From Fasciola hepatica (Eukaryota; Platyhelminthes; Trematoda; Plagiorchiida; Fasciolidae): 64,000 nucleotides of DNA. This document shows positions 9,068 to 19,545 of the stretch, one piece after another (positions within the stretch are counted from its first letter, which is position 1; the number at the start of each line of letters is the position of its first letter). Below the pieces are notes generated by a model. The model was given only the letters and a program-made list of their open reading frames with translations, did no database searches and was not told the DNA's origin. Position numbers and translations under genes: made by a program. Location: positions 7,080,501 through 7,144,500 of the forward strand of contig CANUEZ040000165.1 of assembly GCA_948099385.1 (NCBI GenBank). Direction: 5' to 3'.

Positions 9068-11215
9068 ATGCCCAGACGAGGAAGCAAGGACATTTTGAGA
9101 CAACAGGAAATAACTCGGCAAGTCTCTGGGGATGGTTCGGGTGTTATTGATTCTCTAGATAATACTAAGTTTACTAGCTCTGTCAGTGCCAGGTCATATA
9201 TCTCTAACCGCGATGCGTTTGACGATATTAGTACTTATAGAATGAGAGTAATAGAATTAGAAAACGAGCTGCGGTTAGCCAGAAAGGAAGCAGAGCCCCT
9301 TACACAAGGAACTGGTCTCAGAGAGCCAGCAAAGAGTCCATGTAGTTCACAATGTCAACATCGAAAAGGCACTGTGATCGACGAATATAAACCCTTGAGA
9401 CAGCCTGAAACTACCGAGGTTTTGGCTCTTGACCTTCCGAGAGTGGAGCTGTCCCACGTCGACGGGCACCCCGAGCAATACTGTATATTCATGAAACAGT
9501 TCGAAAATTTTGTTGAGTGCAAAGTTGCAGATCCTGGTCAAAGGTTTTTGTATTTATTACATTACTGTCGTGGGAGAGCCAAAAGTGCTATCGAAGGCTG
9601 CGCGATGCTTGATCCACCGATGGGGTACATCAGGGCGCGCAGAATCCTGAAAGATTTGTTTGGACAACCATTCAAGGTGGCTAGAAGCCTAATTGATAGT
9701 GTTTTATTGGAGGCAAAAAGGACTGAGGGCAAGGCTGAATCACTGTCGAGTTTGGTGATAAAAATGCAGAATTGCAGTATAGCACTGGAGCACTTAGGAT
9801 ACCAGTCTGATCTGAATGCATTGCACACACAGGAATGCATTGTCCGATGTCTATCTATTGATTTACAGAGCCGATGGGCAGAGGAAGCTGAAAAAATAAA
9901 TATGCTTGAGCGGGAATCTACGTTCAACGATTTGACGGAGTTCATAGGTCGTCAATCCCGTATCGCCAACAGTCGATTTGGACAAATCGTACGCGAAAGT
10001 TGCAGACTGGCGCGAAGGGAACCATCATCTAAAATTGTGGAGAAGGACTGTAACCAAACCCAGTCTTTGGCTGACATGCACATGATAAGTCAAGAGCCCG
10101 AGAGGTCAGCTGAATGCAAGCTATGCAACTCCCTGCATCGGTTACCAGATTGTCCGACCTTTCATGGGATGAGTGTACCCGATCGGTGGTGCGCAGTAAA
10201 AAGGATTGGCTCATGCTTTATGTGTTTGAACAACTCTCATCGAGCCTCTGAATGCAGCTTAAGAGTGAAATGCAACCAAGACGGATGCTTGGGTAATCAT
10301 CACTCGTTACTGCGTGGCCTTCTCAACAATAGACCTATTCAGCCAGATGAACCCAAAATTGTCTGTTCAACGGGACATGATGATTTCAAACCGGCAAGAT
10401 TAGGCATCGTACCTGTCGGTATCGTGACACCTAAAGGACTGAGGAGGGTCAATGCATTTTTGGACACGAGGTCGGATACCTCGCTGATTACTCGCGAGCT
10501 TGTAGAAAGCTGTGAACTAGTAGGCGAGCCTATCTCGCTCACTATCAGCACGATTGCAGGGGGTCATGTTAGCAATTCTCAGAGGCTGACCCTGAAGTTA
10601 ACGTCTTTATCTGATGAGGGGACCGTAGAAATTCCGGAAGCTTTTGCAATAGACAGCTTGCCAATGAGACCAGTCGACTCTGTTAGATCGATCGCCAAGA
10701 GATGGTCTCATCTCAGGGACATAGAGTTCGAAGAAGTTTCTAGCCCCCACGTCGACATACTAATTGGATGCAATGTACCAGAGGCTCACTGGGTGCTTGA
10801 ACAGAGCATAAGCAATCGAAAAGAACCATTCGCTACGCGAACGATACTAGGCTGGACACTTCTCGGACCCCTGACGAGCGAACTTCAACAATCGGCATCA
10901 ATAAATTGCTCAAATGTTGCTGAGAGAAGTGCCTCTGTAGAACACGATCAGCCTTTCGATATTGAATCCAACGGTCCATCTCAGGAAAGCGAAGTTCACT
11001 CAAAGGATCAGTCGGCGCTTTCGATGGCGAATTCAAAGGCGGGACTTCACAGTGGGCAACATGAAGTTGCTATACCCAAGAGACCACCGTCAAGTCACTT
11101 ATTGAGAAAAGGAGAAGTTGCCCGGAGGCTTTTGAAATATCTCAAAAAAGGACACCAGCAGGTCACCCAAAGCAGCTTGAAATTTGCCGACCCAGTGACA
11201 GTGTACGGTACCTGA
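9068..11215 (+). CDS. BEL/Pao gag-protease polyprotein, unit 2 (protease active site altered)
   Basis: Second copy of the frame at 5322-7469, with identical predicted protein across the whole 737-codon open frame. It has the same zinc-knuckle clusters, the same DTR in place of DTG/DSG, and the same TGA at 11213-11215. The altered protease was therefore present before the unit was duplicated. The start was chosen by homology with the autonomous element (ATG at 32972), not the upstream in-frame codon at 9002, which lies in the LTR. Confidence 0.85.
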   Translation: MPRRGSKDILRQQEITRQVSGDGSGVIDSLDNTKFTSSVSARSYISNRDAFDDISTYRMRVIELENELRLARKEAEPLTQGTGLREPAKSPCSSQCQHRKGTVIDEYKPLRQPETTEVLALDLPRVELSHVDGHPEQYCIFMKQFENFVECKVADPGQRFLYLLHYCRGRAKSAIEGCAMLDPPMGYIRARRILKDLFGQPFKVARSLIDSVLLEAKRTEGKAESLSSLVIKMQNCSIALEHLGYQSDLNALHTQECIVRCLSIDLQSRWAEEAEKINMLERESTFNDLTEFIGRQSRIANSRFGQIVRESCRLARREPSSKIVEKDCNQTQSLADMHMISQEPERSAECKLCNSLHRLPDCPTFHGMSVPDRWCAVKRIGSCFMCLNNSHRASECSLRVKCNQDGCLGNHHSLLRGLLNNRPIQPDEPKIVCSTGHDDFKPARLGIVPVGIVTPKGLRRVNAFLDTRSDTSLITRELVESCELVGEPISLTISTIAGGHVSNSQRLTLKLTSLSDEGTVEIPEAFAIDSLPMRPVDSVRSIAKRWSHLRDIEFEEVSSPHVDILIGCNVPEAHWVLEQSISNRKEPFATRTILGWTLLGPLTSELQQSASINCSNVAERSASVEHDQPFDIESNGPSQESEVHSKDQSALSMANSKAGLHSGQHEVAIPKRPPSSHLLRKGEVARRLLKYLKKGHQQVTQSSLKFADPVTVYGT

Positions 11216-11599
11216 GTGGAACTGCATGGCCGGCGGCGAAACAAAGTACCCTTTACCAAAACAAAAATTGCTGAGCTGAAGTCAGTATCCCCAAACGAGC
11301 TCAAAACGACTGCACTGGTATTGGGTTTTAAGGTAGCACGAATGCTAAAAGAGAACTGCACCACCGCCGAACTGAGCCTTGCCTATTGGACAGATCCTAC
11401 AGTTGTGTTACATTACAGGAAACGGAAGAAACGAAGAACGTGTTCGAGACATCAGAGAGTTAATCCACTCGTAGCAGGAAACAGCGAGGAAAATGTTGAA
11501 GATTCGAGCTCGAAACCAAATACAAAAGACAAAGTAGCTCGCAGATCGCCTCGCTCCGAGTTACTCAGCACTTTATTGCATTTCATGCCCTACAACTAA
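11216..11599 (+). pseudogene. RNase H remnant, BEL unit 2
   Basis: Same remnant as at 7470-7853. It differs by one residue (KSVS instead of KPVS) and one further silent change that I could see. Confidence 0.7.
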
Positions 11600-12414
11600 T
11601 CAACTGGACCCATTTTTTCTGAAAGGTTGCAAATGTACTTAGTTCCAGTTTCTATCTAGCGTGCACATAGGCGAAGAGGAGAAATTCACCAGTATTTCAC
11701 TTGAACAGTTCAGGTGAGGCATACTAGCTGCGAGCACATTGTGAAACTATTATTATCTTTAAAGAAGAACATTTATTTACATTTTATACAATATTGATTG
11801 TCACATATTTTGTGCACAGAAAAACTTTGAAATACTCTGATAGATGCCAGTATTCGATAAATCTCCGTGTTCATGTGTATTTCGATACTGTCCGCCGTAC
11901 ACTTGTTTTCGAAATTTTTTCATCATCAGAAACCGGTTTTCATTTCTTTCGGAAGATTTGGTGCGTTAATTTTATGTAATTCCACTGGTTCGTGACCCGT
12001 CAATTTTACGCGATATCTCATTAGGCGTTGCACCTGCGTTCAACTTCTGCGCTCAAGCTTGTAAACAAAATTAGTCTAACCAGTTGCTGCAATGGGTTAC
12101 TGCTTGTGATGCTTAGACTTATTTCGTGCGGCGAAACACTTCACTCTGCGAAGCCTTCATCTTCATCGTGCGTCTGACTATATGCGCCGGTTTCCTGATG
12201 AATATGTCAATCTCAAGTTGTGCAGCGGGATTTGGAATTGATTCCTTATGGATTGTGCGATGATGACTACGGCAAAAACCTGTTTCACGTTCAGATAACA
12301 CAAGAAGTTAGTATCCACAGGCACTGACAATAAGTTAAAGGTAGATAGGGTGAGAATCATGACCCCTTCCTGAACCTTAGACAACCATTTTCGCGGAAGG
12401 ATTTTGGCCGGCGG
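11600..12414 (+). other. non-coding 3' part of BEL unit 2
   Basis: Repeat of 7854-8668. It ends in the same purine-rich tract directly before LTR 3. Confidence 0.6.
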
Positions 12415-12775
12415 TGTAACGAACGAATACTGAAAATCCTTCTAAATGTTCAACGTGCTTTGTGAATTTGACTATATTTAACATTATCTTGGAAAGCTCG
12501 CTCATACACCACACATTTTCACGTTTGTTTATCCATGTGAGACATTTGAATTTGGCCTTGAACCGTTTCTGCCTGTCGTGCTTGAGCCACGGGGCTTTGG
12601 ACCTTTGGGTTTTACTGTGCAGTCTATTTGGCCGCATACTTGGGGTTTATATATATATTTGTATCCTTTATGCATTTCAATTTAGTACCGTAGAAGCTAC
12701 GAATCAATGTTGTTCTGGTTTTGGGATTCGTTTGAATTGGCTACGCGTTGCTCGATTTGCGAGATTTGACTTACA
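12415..12775 (+). repeat. LTR 3 of the BEL tandem
   Basis: 361 bp, ends TTACA and is followed by the right CCCAC target duplication (12776-12780). Two changes distinguish it from LTR 2 (TTGGGG for TTGAGG near 12642, CCTTTATGC for CCTTTGTGC near 12669). Confidence 0.93.
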
Positions 12776-12780
12776 CCCAC

Positions 12781-13385
12781 CACTTCTTCATACGTCTCCT
12801 CATCTTCTCTTCTCATGCCTCAAGCCATCAAGCATCGGACCCACTCGTTATCATTACCGATCAATTTTTTAGAACTCGCCTGTCCCAAATTTGTATCTCT
12901 GACAGCCACTTTCGTTATCCAAACATCACTCCCATTTATTCTGCACCAGTAATAAATGATCCGTTTGGTCATTTCCTACCCGAATCTCTTCGGTCAGTCT
13001 CCTCTTTTCCTATTTTGCATATTGGTCGCCTCAGAGTTCTTCTGTCTTCGTTTTAAATTGATCAGTTTTTTCACTTTCCACGTAATTTAAAGGCAACTTC
13101 AAATCATAATTTTCACCTACAATTTCAAACCACATGGTCTGCCTTCATTCGGTCTCTCTGAACCTTCATATGCTCGCTTCTTTCCTGCATTGCTAGCCGT
13201 CACAGATGCTGTATCCTTGCAAAACTATCGGTCATTTTTTCGCAGTTACTTTTCTCCGCTGAGTTTACACGCTACTCCAATCACTCTGTTGCTATATGTG
13301 CTCTAACTTCCCCAGCTATGTCCCTCGCCATCGTACCCGCAGCAAAATGTGTCCATTGACGAAAGTTTCCCCCATTTCCGACAGT
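12781..13385. other. unassigned AT-rich, pyrimidine-rich stretch
   Basis: No frame with recognisable protein similarity and no repeat copy elsewhere in the window that I could see. It continues the pre-insertion sequence of 4713-4922. Confidence 0.5.
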
Positions 13386-13389
13386 CATT

Positions 13390-13650
13390 ACATGACGCGC
13401 CAGTGGCGCATTGGTAACACGCACGCCTTCGAGGTGAGAAGGACCGGGTTCAAACCCTGGGTGTGGCAGAGGATATGCTCCACAGATGAGCTCTAACAAG
13501 AGCAAAACTCGAGAGTGGTGCGTCCGAGTGCAGGTTGGTCGGACAACCTGAGGTTTGTGGGTGGAAGGTGGAGTCCAAAGGACAGTCAGAAAAATGAATA
13601 TTTTTATTGTTCTGACTATTTTGTTTCGTTGTACGCTTCTTTTGAGATTA
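13390..13650 (+). mobile_element. tRNA-derived SINE-like unit
   Basis: A box A-like TGGCGCATTGGT (13404-13415) and a box B-like GGTTCAAACCC (13447-13457) sit 31 bases apart, the spacing of an internal RNA polymerase III promoter in a tRNA gene. The surrounding ~73 bases look tRNA-like but I could not fold a clean cloverleaf or assign an anticodon. About 170 bases of unrelated sequence follow, ending near an 8-bp hairpin (AGTCAGAA...TTCTGACT, about 13583-13620). The minus-strand 128-codon frame here reads the box B complement as PGFEPG, a common signature of SINE DNA rather than of a protein. Confidence 0.6.
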
Positions 13651-13689
13651 CTTTCAGGAGTGATCATGTCAGAAAGCGATTAAAGATGG

Positions 13690-14480
13690 AATAAAGCTTC
13701 TCTTTCAGCCTTTGTGGTCCGCATTTCAGGAAAAGCTGATTTCAGTTTTGGATGCCTAAAAGAGAATTAGATAGCCCGATCTGGAACGATGGAACAGGCT
13801 TGTCAAGGGGAAATTTTGGTGGATTATTTTGATGACGGAGATCCAAAAGTATACTATGGAGTAGTGACTTCTGGGAGGTTTCCCTTGGTCGGAATCAGCT
13901 ACTTCAGAAAATTCATTCAATTAAAGATATGGTCGCAGTCGGGCACAAACGCGTGCAACGTGAAAAGCTTGTGCCTTATATGGGTAAAATACAGGAAAGA
14001 AATGTAAAAGGGTGACGATAGCTATACGGCGATTGTCCAGAAGTTCAGTGTGAACAAGCCTATGCAGTGGATAAGACTGTGTGAATGGATGAAGACGCAC
14101 CAGTAATATCTTTCACCGATCTGTTTAATACTATGGAGGATGCAACCAAAGTTTTTCTGATAAAGAAATTTTCAAGGCAATGAAAAAGCGAAGGAAATAT
14201 CACTTACGTACACAAGATGAACGTGGGTCAAAACGGAGGCGGAGTAAGTTGCAAAATCGTAATTCATGTAACCCCTAGCCTGATAAGATAAACCCTAAAT
14301 TCAGGACTACATTGATTCGCAGGTCACACGGTACGGATATAAAAAGTTACAAAAGGTCGTCTTACATAAACCTCTAATCTGGGTCCAAAAGACTCAAATT
14401 GACAGCAAAAGTACAGTAAAACAGATGTGCGGAAGCTATGTCAGGTGAACCGATACCAAGTACAAATGCACGAGGATGTG
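13690..14480 (+). other. unassigned; possible gypsy integrase C-terminal fragment at 13789-14030
   Basis: The frame from 13789 and its shifted continuation end in a KRVQREKLVPYMGK-like string, which resembles the VHR-x-x-LKPY tail of gypsy integrases. No DDE core precedes it. The rest of the stretch shows no recognisable feature. I regard this as a weak match. Confidence 0.25.
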
Positions 14481-14488
14481 TCATGTAA

Positions 14489-15450
14489 TTAGGCAGATGT
14501 GTATTTCAAAAGTCCGAGTTTGGTAATTGATGGAGTCATGACAAGTGAAAAAGAGAAGGCTGTGCGTGTAGTATGACGTCGGAAATTAAGGAAATTTGCA
14601 AGCCTGTCTTTGACAATACTTTCCATGAGCCTGGAAACAATCGAAGTTTGGTTTATGAGGCGGTAGTTCCCAGGAGCATGCAAAGGACAATTTTTGTGGT
14701 GTGGAATATTTTAGGACGCCTTCCACGTAGCCTGACAGGCACCGGACGACATGGATAATGAAAAGAGGTTCAGCAGTAAGAGTACTAGACCAGGTCCCCC
14801 AAAACCAAAGTAGGGCAGATGGAAAGTCATCAGTACCTGAATTTTAGGCGGGCTTGGTTTTGGCGAGGAATTTCCTGATGTTGGCGGTAGTAAATGTTAT
14901 GGCTGGTGTCTCGTCCTGTGTCAGTGTCGGATAGCAGAGTGGCTGAGGGTCGGTGTCCGTAATAGGAGCTGAGGCGAAATAGCGACTGAAAGCCTCATTC
15001 TTACCTTTTGGCGAATCAAGGTAGGCGCTTTTTTGACGGGGAATTGGATTTTGTTTTCAGTGCTGCGCGAGTTGCGAGATTTTAGCACACTTGAGAGAGG
15101 CTTCACACTACGTGGCTGTTGTAGTGCAGTACTTTCTTGAATTACGAGTTTATTCTCGGTAGCTGCATAGATATCATGGCAGATTCAGATCACTTCAAGT
15201 GCCAGAAGAAAATCGCGACTCCCGAAAAATCAGTTCTGGAATTTACAAATCTTTTGTGGAAGTCTGTCAATCTTGGTATTCTTGGCCCTAATATGCCTAG
15301 CGGTTGGGGTAAGGCGGTTTGTGGAGGAAAGCGACTGGGCGTGTAAGGCATCAGCTGCTCTTTGCGGTTCGGATGTTAGGAAGAAGTCGAACCAGTCATT
15401 GCCCCGGAAGGACGTAGGCAACTGAGCCCAGTTAGTCAGTCTATAGGTGT
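14489..15450 (-). pseudogene. minus-strand CR1-like LINE, linker and RT N-terminal part
   Basis: Read on the minus strand, 15445-15230 matches the post-endonuclease linker of the intact LINE-3 protein (shared pattern W-x-x-F-F-L-x-x-x-P-Q-x-A-x-D...A-Q, then a K-x-x-K-I/L-Q-K block). 14683-14489 matches the start of RT (NYR-x-I-N-x-T...SRLMESIVKDRLANFL). Frames break several times between. It is the continuation of the endonuclease fragment at 17270-17600, from which it is separated by the insertion at about 15450-17250. The C-terminal half of RT is missing. Confidence 0.65.
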
Positions 15451-17250
15451 TTTGGTTTTGGATTTCAATCTCAGCACACGAGCACCATCGAGTATGTGCA
15501 TAGACGAACCTACTCTTATGTTTCTCGGCACGAGACCAATTTCCTTTAGGCGTCATCACCGAAAACATCATAGTTTCTTCCACCTTAGGGCCCCTCAGGA
15601 ACCATTCAGTACAGAGTAACCACTATACCGGAAGAGACCCTAACAAATATAGTGCTACGCTAGCAGGGTGCCAGTCCCATTAACTCTCGTTGTTCCTTCA
15701 GTCCCATCTTACCGCCTCGGTGCTGAACTGCAGACTGCGTAAGCAAACTAGATCAAGGGTTGCCATTTCTAGATCCCTTTAACCTCAAAGCTCTAGGTTT
15801 TTCTTAGTATCCCAACACTGCCACACCAACTTTCGAACCAATAAGCCTTTAGAATGCATACAAAATGGCCCAACCGTTTGATGCACGTTTTCTAGGCCGC
15901 AGCATTATGGCTCAGTCCCCGGCGAGCCTACTTCACCCAGAACGTGCAGTAGGTGCCACTCAGCGCTTAGATGAACTTTATCTTTGCCCCATTCACATAA
16001 ACCTAACCAGTTCATTACTGTTGTCGTCATACATTACCACAACCCACAGCTGGAACCACTTCCAGACTGTAATCTCTATTTATTTCAGGTTCGTCGCCTC
16101 CCGCTATCTCAGTCACCAAACTGAATAACCAAAGATGCCACTATGACTCGTACCGACGGGAACCCAAGTGGGACCTTTTATATCATCTGGAACTGCAAGC
16201 AAGCCACGCGGCAGAAAATACCCTCATCTGCCTGTCATTTTAATTAGGGTTCTCTCACTCAAAAGCTCTGCTGTGGATATCAACACTACAGCGAACACAA
16301 GTAACAGTTCACGCGCAACCTGCTAATATACCAGTCGTTACTTACATCCGTCATATCTCTCCACACTGGACTGATTGACCGACACATATCCTCCACCCCG
16401 CCAGACGAACTATACCCATAGAATGTAGTACATTACCAGTAATGACACTGAATACAACGGAGGCTCAATGCGTCAATGTATATATATTTGTCAGTGAAAT
16501 AGCGTAATATTGCCCAAGTCAATGTGGAGATTTTCCACTTTAGTATCTGTTGCAACAGTCATATTTTAGCTCGATACGTGTTCGGCTGGAAATTGATCCT
16601 CCACTTTTCCAGGGCCCTCCAGTTGCACTTTAACATTTCTGAATGGTACAGGTTACTGATTTTGAAATTTAACTCACCCTCATATGGACCTTTGTTACTT
16701 GCACATCCACCAAAGTACGAAAATGTACATTCATAAAATTGGTTTCATGTCTCCTTGTTTCATAACTTATTCCTGTTCTTGAACCCCGGTAGAACCGGCA
16801 TTCAGGGTTTGCATCAGCTTTATGGTTTGCTATTCTCTTCGCAAGCATCAATTTCCCCGAGTGTACTACCATACAATCTCTCTTTCTTCATATTTGAAAC
16901 TTCGCTGTTCGCAGATACCCGGTAAACCGCCGTTTTTCATGGCTTGCATCATTTTCGTTGATAATGCACCTCTAGCATCACGAATGAACGACCTATTCGA
17001 TATCCATGCTGTGCGCCACCGCCCAGCAAGAAACCGAAACCGGTTCAAAGTTGGCGCGCAAACCATTATTAGAGTGATCCATATAATTTATCGCTGGCTA
17101 TGCTTTTCTACAGCTGGCACTCTTGACTTTTATACCTGAAGTTTGTGATTATTTCATTTTACTGAGTAACGCTGTACGCCATGATCATGCGCCTGCGTGT
17201 ACGTCTCGACCATAGCCGAGAAATATACCATTATTGTTATTAATATTATA
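15450..17250 (+). mobile_element. 3'-UTR-only copy of LINE-2-type element, inserted in the minus-strand LINE
   Basis: From about 15460 the sequence follows, block by block, the 3' UTR copies at 31170-32552 and 29380-30384, and it ends in the same CCGAGAAATATACCATT(ATT)n terminus (17215-17250). It carries no reverse transcriptase. The 87-codon frame 15865-16128 has a partner at 31590-31829, which I attribute to DNA-level repeat identity. The insertion interrupts the LINE reading on the minus strand (17270-17600 before, 15450-14489 after). I could not define a clean target duplication. Confidence 0.75.
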
Positions 17251-17269
17251 ACTTCAGTTAGGCACGATT

Positions 17270-17620
17270 TTTGCCTAACAGTGAGGTGACATGTGACCAT
17301 TTTGTGGTCAATACGGGGAAGGTGATGTGTGACGGAGACGTTCATATCAGGGAGGCCATGAGTGAAGATTAAGTCAAGGATGTTGTTATGCCTTGTTTAA
17401 GTGGGGACATGAGGTGTCCATTGCGCGGTGTAGGTGTCCAGAGGGGAATCGAATAAATGAGAGGATGCAGTCATTTTATTACGGCAAGTACCGGGAGTGC
17501 TGAAGTCTCCTGCTATGATCCTTGGACCTGATGATAGAGCAGAAATGTGCTCGAAAGCTCTCATAGTATGCGAAAATTGCCCCAGGTTTCATCTGGAAAT
17601 GATTAGAAATGGAAGCCATT
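17270..17620 (-). pseudogene. minus-strand CR1-like LINE, endonuclease C-terminal part
   Basis: On the minus strand, 17545-17280 reads IIAGDFS-x-P (the GDFN motif of apurinic/apyrimidinic-type endonucleases with Asn changed to Ser), then N-x-I-LDLIFTHGLPD and finally R-I-DHKMV, equivalent to the SDH active-site motif. One stop interrupts it. It belongs with the linker/RT pieces at 14489-15450. Confidence 0.7.
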
Positions 17621-17831
17621 TTCGAAAACGGTCAGTAGTTATAGTATTGCTGCTAGCCGCGGGCGCAGTCCTCGAGGTAAGATATTTATAGTACACTGGA
17701 ATCAGTGTAAGAAATCGGAGCCACACATACTACCTGGAAGTTTGTTCCAGATCCTGCTATATAGAGGAATGAAAGCTTTTATTCTGAAGCAGAGCCTGAA
17801 AAGTAGGACGAGCTAAAAGAACCCCCCGCAC

Positions 17832-18293
17832 CTAACGAAATAGATTCATTTGGAGGTGTAGGTTGTTTGAGGGGAGGAATAAACTTGGCAACGCTAAAAG
17901 CTGTAAGGGAGATAAGTTTAACCTTATACGGCGTGGCTTTGGTGGTTCAAGTCGAAGGAATTCACATCTCTGTTGATCAACGGGTTTGACAGATGTGTCC
18001 ACCAGTCGCTTGGTAAAGGACCTTTGGATATTATATGCGGCAGTAACAGTGGAGCACAGCATGTTGGAATCCATAAAGGAGGAGTATTTCGGAAAGGGTC
18101 TAGAATGGGTGGTGAAGACGAGTCGGCTGTCACCAGGGTCCAGCAAGTCCGGGCCAGGGTTTGGTGAAGGCAACCTACTGGGGTGATTTGGGGGCATAAC
18201 TGGAGTAGAAGCCGTACAGAGTTGCAACCAGCCGCACGCAGAGATTAGTCGATGGTGGTGGTTGAAATGCTTTGCCGGAAGTGTGTCAAGCAA
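17832..18293 (-). pseudogene. C-terminal fragment of a second minus-strand CR1-like LINE
   Basis: The 153-codon minus frame contains AAYNIQRSFTKRLV and a RCEFLRLEPPKPRRIRLNL stretch. These match the C-terminal domain of LINE-3 ORF2 (ESVQRSFTKRL and ERCLFFKLDP...KLNL). The N-terminal half of this frame is not recognisable. Because a C-terminus lies upstream of an endonuclease on the same strand, at least two LINE copies are involved. Confidence 0.5.
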
Positions 18294-18299
18294 CGGTTG

Positions 18300-19545
18300 C
18301 CATGTCTATTTTGGAGGGGGTTTGAGAGTACATAGAGCCCAGAGATAGAAATATGCTCGAGTTAGTCATCCCTGGCGATCTACGCTTCCGTTATTACCGT
18401 GATATTGGGGTTTAAAAAGCCGTTCGCCATCTCACAGGGTCACTCTTACCCGCCAATGAAGGAAATCGTACAAAAAGCAGCGGATGTGAGGGTGTTCGAT
18501 GGTACGATCGCGCGTGTAGTAGGGTGGCAGAACGATATAGAGTTAAGGAGAGTGCGCAATTTCCTTCATGAAAACCCTGATGGTCTCTGGTACTTAGCGT
18601 TAAGCGCGGATTTCAGAGGGTAGAAAATGGCATGGTGTAGGGTAGCTGCGTCGGATTTTAATGCAGCTAGTCCACTTGAGGTATGGAAGTAGCAGTAGCG
18701 GAGGGAGTAAGTGCAACAACAATGTTCTGGAAAAAGCTAGTAGGATCTCGTGATGTCGAGTGATTGGCTCACGGAGTTTGGTGTGCTAAATGGGATTATA
18801 TAAACGAAAGAACAGATGACACTCCGGAAAATAGGTCTATAAGTCAGAGAAGACGGGGAGGTTTCGGGACTGTAAGCCATAAGGTGAAGGAAACTTACAC
18901 TAGTGGGGCGAGTGAGTGAATCGGCCGCTGTGGAATCGGGAATGGTGGAATAAACAGAAAGCTTTGGAATGGCTGTGAAACCGCTGTGATAAGGGGAGGT
19001 ACGGAAGGGTCATGGAGTGAGAATGAGCAGAGCTAGCTACGAAAAAGAACTCCGTATTCGACTGCCAGTATCAGCCGAGTAAAAGCTAGTGCCTTTCGAA
19101 TTTCTTCTGGAGCAAATAGGGTTTGAAAAGACGTCTAGTTTTGGAAAAGAGTTTATTGGAATTGGCATCGCTGACAGTCCATCGAGGTATCTGTTCGGCC
19201 GTAGGTTTTATATGACAGTCGAAGTCAGACCCATCTAGTCACTGAAAGTTAAGGCTCTTGATAAGGGAGTAGCTTAGGTCGACAAGCTTTGGATTTGGAG
19301 CCGAAAGCCCCCACTGATGCCGTAGAGTGGCGGTGGAGGCTCGAGACTAAGTAGCACCAGCTTTCATCCCAGGATTAGCGAAGCAGATCACAATGGCAAG
19401 TTTGCCTTTGGGAAAGCTGATCTGCGGCAGCTTCCCATTGGGCTTACCCAGAGGACTGGAGGGGTAAAACTTCAGTCGAGAGCAACTTATTTCTGGTATG
19501 ACACTTCTCGATGAACAAGATCTAGCTACTGCTAACGACTGGAGT
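18300..19545. other. unassigned 1.2-kb stretch
   Basis: No frame gives a recognisable domain. By position it could be eroded RT of the LINE whose C-terminus is at 17832-18293, but I see no motif that supports this. The 74-codon frame at 18399-18623 is unassigned. Confidence 0.4.

Larger units (their letters stand above)
4923..12775 (+). mobile_element. tandem non-autonomous BEL/Pao element: LTR-internal-LTR-internal-LTR
   Basis: Three 361-bp LTRs (4923-5283, 8669-9029, 12415-12775) alternate with two 3385-bp internal regions, giving a 3746-bp period. LTRs begin TGTAAC and end TTACA. CCCAC flanks the whole array at 4918-4922 and 12776-12780, so it behaves as one insertion later extended by one unit. 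The two units are nearly identical: the 737-codon frame translates identically, and I noticed only two base differences near 7534 and 7587. The LTRs differ pairwise at two to four positions. The internal part encodes gag and protease, then a short RNase H remnant; RT and integrase are missing. A purine-rich tract before each downstream LTR (AGGATTTTGG...GGCGG) matches that of the autonomous BEL element at 38850. Confidence 0.92.

Noticed and set aside
9562..9945. 127-codon minus-strand frame opposite gag, present in both BEL units
   Set aside because: Shadow of the gag frame on the opposite strand; composition mirrors the sense codons.
13281..13667. 128-codon minus-strand frame containing PGFEPG
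   Set aside because: It reads through a tRNA-like box B; PGFEPG is the usual false translation of SINE DNA.
13789..14007. Possible stand-alone gene of 72 codons
   Set aside because: Only its shifted tail resembles a gypsy integrase C-terminus; not enough to call a gene, so listed only as an unassigned stretch.
18399..18623. 74-codon frame as a host gene
   Set aside because: No domain, no conserved context, and it lies in eroded sequence between LINE fragments.
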